Shown here: one piece after another, positions 56,791 through 64,000 of the stretch
Layout: each line of letters begins with the position of its first letter
Numbering within the stretch: the first letter of the stretch is position 1
Assembly: GCF_002865645.1 (NCBI RefSeq)
Contig: NW_020194677.1
Location: 310,001 to 374,000, forward strand
DNA: 64,000 bases
Reading direction: 5' to 3'
Origin: Hyaloscypha bicolor E
Taxonomy: Eukaryota; Ascomycota; Leotiomycetes; Helotiales; Hyaloscyphaceae
The notes under the pieces: generated by a model
What the model saw: only the letters and a program-made list of their open reading frames with translations
The model's database searches: none
What the model was told of the DNA's origin: nothing
Position numbers and translations under genes: made by a program

Positions 56791-58248
56791 TTACTGGCAC
56801 TGAGCCCACCAAACCGAAGTCGTTACACAGACGTACGGCGGCGTGCACACCGTCGAGCCGGTATATCCAATTCCGCCACACTGTCCATTCACGTCAGCAC
56901 TCTTTTTTCCCTTGGCCTCCTTAGAACTTACCTGGCTCCACTGGCCCACCGTTCCCGTCGCCGTACTCGTTGCTGCAGTCGTCGTCGTCGTTTTCGTCAC
57001 AGTCTTAAGCGTCGTAGCAGTCGCACTCGTCGTAGTCCCTCCCCCACCAGAAGCTGGCAATCCCAAATCACTGCTCACCGCATCCAAGAACCCCGGATTC
57101 GAATAGAGCTGACTCATATCCCACATCATGACCCCACCAAAACTGCTAAATCCCTTACAATACGCAATAATACTGGCAAGAGTGCTGCCGGATTCGTACC
57201 CACTGCCTCCACCAGGCGCAGCAGGGATACCGAGGATGATTTTCACATTGGGATTGAGGGACACGGTCTTCGCCCAATTATCCCACGTCGCGAAATTAAA
57301 GTTGTTTTGCGTGCTGGAACCGATGGTGAAGGAGGGGAGGCCGCAATAATTGTTGTAGAATTGGACCCAGATGGCGTCGAAGTAGACGGCGCCAGCGAGC
57401 ATTGCTCCGTCTGCGGCGTCGGGGTATGGACATTGCGGTGCGGCTGTTAAGAGGTATTTCTTCCCCGTAGAGACGGTGGAGGCGGTCATTAGGGACCGCA
57501 GTTGGTTGGCGAATGGCACCATGTTTGAGACGCTAGACTCAAAGTCGAAGTCGAAGCCGTCGATGACGGATGAGCCGAAAGGACGTGGGGATGAAGAGGA
57601 GGTGCGGGGCCCGAAGATGGACCATATGTTGTTTGCGGCGGTGACGGCAGCGGCAGAGGAGGAGAAGCCGCCTTCTGAGTAAGTTGCTCCGCCGATGGAT
57701 AGGAGGATGGTCTTTCCGTAAGTGGATTGGCAGGTTGCGATGTCTTGTCTGGGGGGTGTTAGGGGCGTTATGTGATGGGGTGAGAGATTTACTCGAGTTG
57801 AGGGCAGTAGAAGAGGTTTGAGCCGGAGATTGTAGTGCAGCTGTCGCCGGCATTGGCGAAGTTTAGGGATGGGTTGGCAATGGTGATTAGAAAGGCAAGG
57901 GGGATTATCTAGTTATCATGAGGAATGCATTCCAAACGGAGCACGACAGCAAAACTCACGTTGAATTCAGTGCCTATTGAATGTCAGTATTCAATAATCA
58001 TGCATATTGACTGAAGTCACTTACTTGCACAGTAATAAGACAGCCGTTGCTGAGCAAGGGACCCAGTCCCCTGACCGTAAGAGTTCTGTCCTAGCCGAGA
58101 GTCAGTGAGAACACAGAATGATCCTGAGGAGTTACTCACCCCAATAGATGGCGATATTGGTGTTAGAGGAGGAGCTGAAGCCTGCAAAAGCGGAAGGAAT
58201 GAATGCAAGCAAGCTTGTGAAAGAAGCAAGCACAAAGGTAAAATACAT
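56791..58248 (-). CDS. GH18 class III chitinase with C-terminal CBM1
   Basis: A secreted chitinase acting on cell-wall or environmental chitin. Exons 58248-58140, 58090-58025, 57973-57960, 57908-57793 and 57748-56791 join in phase to give 420 residues; exon 3 is only 14 bases. Signal peptide MYFTFVLASFTSLLAFIPSAFA precedes SSSNTNIAIYWGQNSYG. The substrate-binding LLSIGG is at about 117-122 and the catalytic DGFDFDFE at about 165-172, ending in the proton donor Glu. YFDAIWVQFYNNYCG, VKIILGIPAAPGG and GGVMMWDMSQ follow. A Thr/Ser-rich linker leads to a carbohydrate-binding module of the CBM1 type (GQCGGIGYTGSTVC...YVCVTTSVWWAQC). A chitinase with a CBM1 fits the plant-type fungal class III group. 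No damage is seen. Confidence 0.95.
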
Positions 58249-61240
58249 GATTGAAATGTAATGTTTAACGAATATACAGTTAATGATCGTTCAGCATCTG
58301 TTGGATGCGATTTATGAAGGACAGTTATTGATGCTGGTTGCAGGAAGTCTTATATGGGGAGCTATATGAGACTTTATATCTCGAAAAAAGATGTCTCCCT
58401 CGGCACACAAACACGTTAATGTCACCCAACCTTGCAACAATGAAAAGAATGGGAACAAACCAATCAGTGGTAGCATCAGCCTACTCATCTTGCAACTTTC
58501 GTGGGGTTGGGGTTCTAGAACCCCTACCATTGCATTGGAAGGCCGGTCAGGCACGGGGGATTCATGTGCAAGACGCTACTTGCCGTTTTGAGGCACGCGG
58601 TACCTCGAGGTCAAGGTACATAGCTGGGTACGTTCCTTTCGGCGGCTGGAAGGTTCAATAATCTCCCCATCGCTCTCTATCTCCGCACCCTGAAACACAC
58701 AGCCACTGAGAACTCAGGAGAGGCGTCCCCTTCCCCATTGGTCGAAGGGTTGCGGAGCCACTAAGATCCGTACCGCTTGTCCGAAGCAGGGGCAGAGAGG
58801 TTCGTTCGAACTGTGGACATGTAGACTCGACGTTGTGATAAGAGCCGAGCGAGGACGAAAGAGGAGTGATCGTCGCCCTATGCACGCACTTCAAGAAAAC
58901 AGAGGAATGTGCGCGTCGCGTGGTAACGTCGCGTCTTGAGTGCGAAGAGAGATCGCCAGGGGCAGGGAATGAGGCCCGTGCCGAAGCGAGCATGTACCAA
59001 TCAAGTCCTTAGAATTGAGACAAGGAAAGAGTGTCGCGCGCCAGAAGATGGCAGAATCGGAAGAAAATGAGGCGAAGGGGACAGGTGCTGAAGGATTGTT
59101 GTAACGTTACGGGAGTGGTTGAGAAGGAGAGTGTGGGGTAGATGGGGCTTGATGAAGTAAAAGGGGGTTGCTTGGGGTTGAGCGATCCCGCTCGGAACGT
59201 GGCGCACGGAAGAGATGCTCTGGAAACGGACGAGAGACCGAAGAGATGTAAATTGAGACGCCTCAAGTGGTGGATGGGCCAGGATGGCAGATGTCAAATT
59301 TCCATTCGGGAAGGTGGGAAGAGATGGGAGAGGAGAGGTTCTGGATGTCGATGAAATGAAGACATCTCGGCTCTATCGCGGGAGCTAGTTTAGCACTTCC
59401 GCCCCCTATTCTCATCTCCTGATCCCGACTAAACCTTTGATAAGATCATGAGACGTATTCCCATCTTAGAAGAAATCAATCGCTCAAGTCTCATGGCTTG
59501 TGATCTTGACTTGCTGTCAAAATTTCGACATATGGTCAATTTTCCAAAGTAAGTGAGTGATTTCTTTGAATCCAGTTTTGATTCTGAGAGTAGAGGTCAA
59601 TAATGAATCCAGTACGGAAAGAGTTTTATTACGCGTATCCAGGCCGATAACCCCTGTCCAGCCAGGTTACCTAAAACCTTAACCTTAGAACTTAGAACTT
59701 AGTCTTAGCTACTCCCCCCTCAGCAAACAGAGGTTAAGTGGATTCTCGTAGGTTATACACTAGCACAGGGTCCCACCAATGGACTTAAGATGCTCGGATG
59801 CTGCTTTTACTGCCCAATTTCTACTATACCACCAGAATCGAAGCGAAGTAAAGACATACAAGTCTCTGTACAAAAGTAGCCAAGAGAACTAGAGCTTATA
59901 CACGATTAGAAATACTGTATCCAAACTCTCTTCTTTCATACTAATTACTCACGAGACCAGATATACTTTTAATCTGGTTATATATATATATATATATAAA
60001 CAAGTTTATTATATAATTAATTATTCTTTTATTTCTTAAAAGTAAAAAATAACTTCAAGAGTCTTTCTTAATACTTATTAAAGAAACAAGCTAATTTAAT
60101 AAGTTATAGCCTCTTAAAAGAATTATAAAATACCTTGTTTTAAGATTCTTTTAAAAAAATTATTTAAATATAAATAAAAGATAATATATAATATTTAAAA
60201 AGAAAGAAATTATTTAATAAATCTTATAAAAGAGCAATTTTCTTTTTCTAAAGAATATATAAAAGAACCTTAACTTAGCTAAAAGGCATATTAATTATTA
60301 AAATAATAAAATACAATTGAGTAAAGATATAAAGATATAAGTTATATATAAGCTGGGGGCTCGATTTGTTGAATGTTCCAGAAAGGGAGAATTAGAGGAT
60401 CGACTTTGCAAGGAGCTTGGGTATGACATTCAGGATCGACGAGAGAGCAATGAGCAGTCGAGTGAAGCAGCAACGCTTATCAGGACCTACAGAGCTATTG
60501 TTCTGCCGCTTCCGGGTTGAGCTGACACAATATGATGAGATATTGGTTCAGGGTGGTGGCTTTTAGAGATTCGCTGGAGAGTGGCTTCGACAACGATGTA
60601 ATCTTACGATGACAACCAGGGGATGACTGGGATCATTACTTTCCTCAGGGAACAACCCCGAATTTGCAATGAGACTATGGCAAAGGGGATTTCTTACAGA
60701 TCTGGGATATCTGCTTCTCGTTGAGCTTTAATTCTTTGAACTTACATGGCTAGACTTGGAACATCAGCATGCAACATGAACGAAGTTCGTCGGAATCTTG
60801 CAGTCTGTCCATATTGCCTCAAGATATCAATGATTTTTGCTTTTCGTAGTTTTTTTACCTTGTTTTTTCTTGCAACTTTAATCTTCGTGCCTTTCTGAAG
60901 ATCCCACCAGGCCGGGTGAATTTGAATTTCCTCGCCTGGAAAGGTGATTTACAGGGGGAAAGGGCGAGTCTTGAATGACGCTCAGCTCACAGGACAAAAA
61001 GTGGGCATATCCACTTCTTTGCTCTCGCTTTCTCTGTCTTTACCTCTTTCTTTATAGCTGGGTTACTCGAAAGCGGCGACCAAGCTAAAGCGAGCTTCGA
61101 TTTACCTTATATTTCTTCGCGAGCTTCCAACCTTCTTCTCCTGTGCAATCCTACAACTCCATGGGTTTGAGAGCCGGTACCAACAATGCCACAACCGTTC
61201 AATTGCACCAGTAAGGCTAGGTATTTCCTTACATTAACCA
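58249..61240. other. 3-kb gene-free stretch with AT-rich core
   Basis: No supportable gene. Frames at 58655-59354 are short, mostly lack ATG starts and overlap on both strands. Around 58505-58525 GGGGTTCTAGAACCCC is a perfect palindrome. From about 59870 to 60350 the DNA is strongly AT-rich with a (TA) run at about 59979-59998 and no frame; GAACTTAGAACTTAG near 59690 is a short tandem. It is probably decayed repeat DNA. Confidence 0.55.
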
Positions 61241-62411
61241 ATGGTTGGAAACTCATTCAAGCATAGAGGAGCGAATTTGTGCGGGAGAATCCACCCCATT
61301 CAGCACGCTTCAGCCTCACCTTTGAGGGGTTTTATCGAGACACCCAACGCAGACAAGAATTTCACCATATTGGCTCTAAAGCAACCATCGACAATGTTCT
61401 CCCTTCCTTCTGTTGAATCTCCATTGGAACAACTCTTCGAAGTCCTCCGAGATGCGTCAGCAAACATCAACAGCCAAAGTGAGAGCGTACAATCTAGCTC
61501 CGGTTCCAGTTCCGATTCCAAAACCAGGCTTAATCCAGAAGTTGAATTGAAGACAACCATTGAACCTCCCGAAGAGCGTACATTCAACTGTTTCCCCAAG
61601 CTGGCTCCCGGACTTCGAATCCGAATCTGGAAGGAGGCTTGTAATGTCACCCGCAACCTGGATCTCTGGATTCGTCATGGCGGAGAAATCCACGGCATTT
61701 TCCCCTATTTCCACCCATACTGCTTTTTCCCCCAGCTTCTGCCCACCACCACCATTACTGGGTGCTTGAAGAGTGTCCCGCTTTGAAGCATTGAAGCGCT
61801 ACACGTCGGATTTCGGAACCAGTGTCGAGAACACCCAACGCAGCACCGCTCTGTTCGCAATTTCCACTCAGCCCAAACCTTACTTCAATTGGGAGTACGA
61901 TGGGTTGTGTTTGATGAACCCAGGTGATACAACGTGCGAGAGTATGCAGCACGAATGGTCTCGGGGCCTGCTGAAAAGATGCGTCGAAAAGCAATTAAGG
62001 TTCATCGCCCTCAGTTTCTGGGAGAATGAAGAGTTCCTGCCTTATTTGAGTTGTTTGAATCTGATTCCTTGGAAGGCAGCCTGAAACAAGTATGTTTCTT
62101 TTTATACTTTTACTAAGAAATGGCAGGAAATTGGTTATCTCAAAAGTGTTCCTGGTATAATCACTTTCCGCGTGGGGAAGATTAAAGGGTCCGAGAATGG
62201 CAATTATAATAACGAGCAATGGAGATTGTTCGAACTGCCAAAGATCTGTCGAGAGGAAGTCGTTGCTCGCTTGAAGGGAGGCGAACGCAATTCTGATTTG
62301 GAAACCAGAGGTTGTTTCGTGCAAATCACTCCATACAAGAAGGAAATTCAGAGCGGTCAAGGGCACAACAGAAAAAATAAGACCATCAACAGCTGCATTG
62401 TTTCTGGTTGA
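61241..62411 (+). pseudogene. 2EXR-domain family gene, frame-disrupted
   Basis: The 2EXR motif is clear: FNCFPKLAPGLRIRIWKEACNVTRNLDLW near 61579-61670 (family: F.KLP.ELRL.IW..A...R). The start is 61241, or 61394 for a shorter form. The reading continues through HPYCFFPQLLPTTTITGCLK, but the next conserved part, VSRFEALKRYTSDFGTS (family: SREEALKHY...FGT), lies in the +1 frame from about 61769. A TGA at 61767-61769 closes that frame just before, and no intron of normal size fits. Later NLIPWKAA meets a stop at 62081-62083, then GYLKSVPGIITFRV and CREEVVARLKGG continue after a possible small intron at about 62090-62127. Two disruptions make a pseudogene likely. The family, abundant in fungi, has unknown function. 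Confidence 0.68.
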
Positions 62412-63152
62412 AAGACAAGGACAGGAGCAGAGTGACACGGCCAGCATGGAAGACAATGGGACGCATGGAAGCAAAATGGTTGAGAGTGAGATTTGGCTGA
62501 GCGTCACGAAAAGAGTTATATGAACCTGGCGAAACAATAGCAAGCAGAAATTCTCTAGCACTCCTCTCTTTAATTCTTGGCAATAGGGGTTCAGGAGCTC
62601 GCTAAAAAAAAAAAAGTTAAGCGATCATGCATCCCCTCCCCTGCGTATATTCGCTTGTCGAGCCTCACTAACTCCCGATTTATAAGCTTCTGACCTTCCT
62701 TCTTGGGCCGCATGCGGCACAGAGAACCTCCTTATCCATCTATACACTTGCGGCACTGCAACCTAACCCCCTCACCCCCTGCTCTGCGCAGTTTGTGACA
62801 TCTTGGCATAAAGTGGGGGACTCGATTGGTTGATAGTAAAGGCCTGCCCACTCGCCTACTAGCCACATCGCACAGCATCAAACTGTATAGGAGATTTTGG
62901 TCCGTAGAGCTGGGACGAGTGATGTTTGGCCTGGCGAGCTGGGGTGGAGAAGGTGATTTTATGTGCTATTTGATGAGTCGTGTGCCGAAAACTCTCGATG
63001 CTTAGCTAGCGGAGGTACATCATGCTGACCCCAAACCACCTTCGTCATCTTCTCATTTTTAGGGATACCTCAAACCCACAAGCTGCGAGAGTGGAGAGCG
63101 AATTCACTTCGTAAACCCTTCGCCAGCCCTTCGTCAACCATCCCCATTAACC
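62412..63152. other. Intergenic stretch before BNA4
   Basis: About 740 bases including an A-run near 62604-62615 and the 3' flank of BNA4. No gene is recognised. Confidence 0.5.
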
Positions 63153-64000
63153 TTAACCACCAACCACCCTCTCCCACCACCTCCCCAGCCACATCCTTCC
63201 TCCCTTGCTCCACCGCGCCCACCACACCAATCCCCCAACAACAATCGGCATCCCCAGCAGTCCCAACAGCGCCGCCACCAACTTCTTCCCCTGACGTTCA
63301 GATTGCCTGATGACCTCGCTATACCGCTCATTCTCATAACTCACCCGCGAGTACTTTGTCTTCCAGCCCAAACTCGGGATACAGACGCTGATCTTCTCTT
63401 CAAGCCATTTGCGCGCGAGGTAGAGCGGGGATGTGACATCTGCGCGCATTTCCTTGTAATTCTGCAACGCCAAATCATTAATTGCATGCGCATCTTCAGT
63501 CCGTTGTTTCGAGTATTCGGCAAGGGCCTTTGCGCGAAATGAGGCGAGGGTCGGAAATGTCGGGAACGGTAAGGGAGGGGTGGTGGGTATGAGGGGTGAG
63601 TATTTGTCGAGGAACTTGAAAAGGACGAAGACATCTTCGAAACCGGCGTTCATTCCTTGGCCGTAGAAGGGGACCATTGCGTGCGCGGCGTCGCCGAGGA
63701 TCACGGCCGAAGAGGAGTAGTGGAAGGGTGAGCATTTTATAGATATTAAGGGGAGGTGCGGGTTGGAGGTGAAGGAAGCGATTAGATCTTGACGTGGGAT
63801 GAGAGAAGTGACGCCTGGGAAATAGGTGTCGAAGAATTCAGGGAGGGTGTCAGGAGTAGTGGAGAGGTGAGTGAAGTGCGCAGAGGGCATGAAGAGTGTG
63901 CAGGTGAAGGAGCCGTCGAAGCTTGCGATCGCGATGAACATGAAATTTTTGCCGGGCCAGATGTGTAGGTGGTTCGGGTCGATTCGGAACCTCGATTCTG
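63153..64000 (-). CDS. BNA4: Kynurenine 3-monooxygenase, C-terminal part (5' part beyond window)
   Basis: The enzyme is an FAD/NADPH hydroxylase on the outer mitochondrial membrane that makes 3-hydroxykynurenine in tryptophan-to-NAD synthesis. The window holds about 282 C-terminal residues ending at the stop at 63153-63155; the reading is open to the window edge. Family features are FRIDPNHLHIWPGKNFMFIAIASFDGSFTCTLFMP, SPFHYSSSAVILGDAAHAMVPFYGQGMNAGFEDV (the flavin-binding GDAAHA...PF.GQGMN.GFED motif) and ALAEYSKQRTEDAHAINDLALQNY. The C-terminus carries a hydrophobic span (KLVAALLGLLGMPIVVGGLVWW) followed by basic residues, the usual membrane anchor. No intron or break is visible. Confidence 0.93.
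   Translation of the reverse strand, partial: ESRFRIDPNHLHIWPGKNFMFIAIASFDGSFTCTLFMPSAHFTHLSTTPDTLPEFFDTYFPGVTSLIPRQDLIASFTSNPHLPLISIKCSPFHYSSSAVILGDAAHAMVPFYGQGMNAGFEDVFVLFKFLDKYSPLIPTTPPLPFPTFPTLASFRAKALAEYSKQRTEDAHAINDLALQNYKEMRADVTSPLYLARKWLEEKISVCIPSLGWKTKYSRVSYENERYSEVIRQSERQGKKLVAALLGLLGMPIVVGGLVWWARWSKGGRMWLGRWWERVVGG

Noticed and set aside
59001..59297. 98-codon minus-strand frame with a presequence-like N-terminus
   Set aside because: The first codon is TTG, there is no domain, and no downstream exon continues it.
61300..61714. Minus-strand frames overlapping the 2EXR reading
   Set aside because: They are antisense shadows of a plus-strand region with a clear 2EXR motif and have no domain.
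1..64000. CRISPR arrays, bacterial operons, rRNA or tRNA genes
   Set aside because: No regularly spaced repeats of CRISPR type were seen, gene structure is eukaryotic with introns, and I found no sequence folding into a convincing tRNA or matching rRNA by eye.

Overview
The window reads as nuclear DNA of a filamentous ascomycete (Pezizomycotina). The genes carry short introns of about 46-90 bases with GTNNGT donors, CTAAC/CTGAC-like branch sites and AG acceptors. The protein families are typically fungal: Zn2Cys6 regulators, CFEM-type receptor, DUF6594, DUF1996, 2EXR, HET and MIC60. AT-rich, gene-poor tracts with miniature inverted-repeat elements suggest a Leotiomycete-like genome, but that placement is inference.

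Layout. 1-6.0 kb holds conserved housekeeping genes: MIC60 (cut by the window edge), a Rab5/Vps21 GTPase and the SAC1 phosphoinositide phosphatase, with an unrecognised broken gene between the last two. 6.5-10.8 kb is a run of oxidoreductases: a broken aldo-keto reductase, an apparently intact intracellular heme-thiolate peroxygenase and a badly decayed FAD monooxygenase. 10.8-16.2 kb shows no supportable gene. 16.2-25.6 kb carries a DUF6594 membrane protein, a C2H2 zinc-finger protein, an unrecognised 250-residue protein and a large zinc-binding protein. 25.6-33.2 kb is mostly AT-rich decayed DNA with three miniature elements, one of them inside a dead DUF1996 secreted-protein gene. 33.2-43.7 kb holds a CFEM receptor-like gene, an isochorismatase-family hydrolase, a SET-domain protein, a HET-domain relic and a Zn2Cys6 regulator with a premature stop. 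44.0-44.7 kb has two adjacent related inverted-repeat elements. 45.0-49.8 kb is a divergent pair, a secreted GH27 alpha-galactosidase and an alpha-glucoside-type sugar permease. 51.3-58.2 kb has a drug-type MFS transporter, an oleate hydratase and a GH18 chitinase with a CBM1. After 3 kb of non-coding DNA come a damaged 2EXR gene and the 3' part of kynurenine 3-monooxygenase (BNA4).

How the parts relate. The clearest functional unit is the alpha-galactosidase/permease pair, which would hydrolyse alpha-galactosides outside the cell and import sugar. The 6.5-10.8 kb redox block may be a decaying metabolic cluster. The window is notable for gene decay: eight loci carry stops, frameshifts or insertions. 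Exon joins were made by hand from splice signals and reading-frame continuity and checked for phase; there is no transcript support. I found no compelling undescribed multi-gene system. The best leads are the divergent sugar-use pair, the element-disrupted DUF1996 gene and the decaying redox block.
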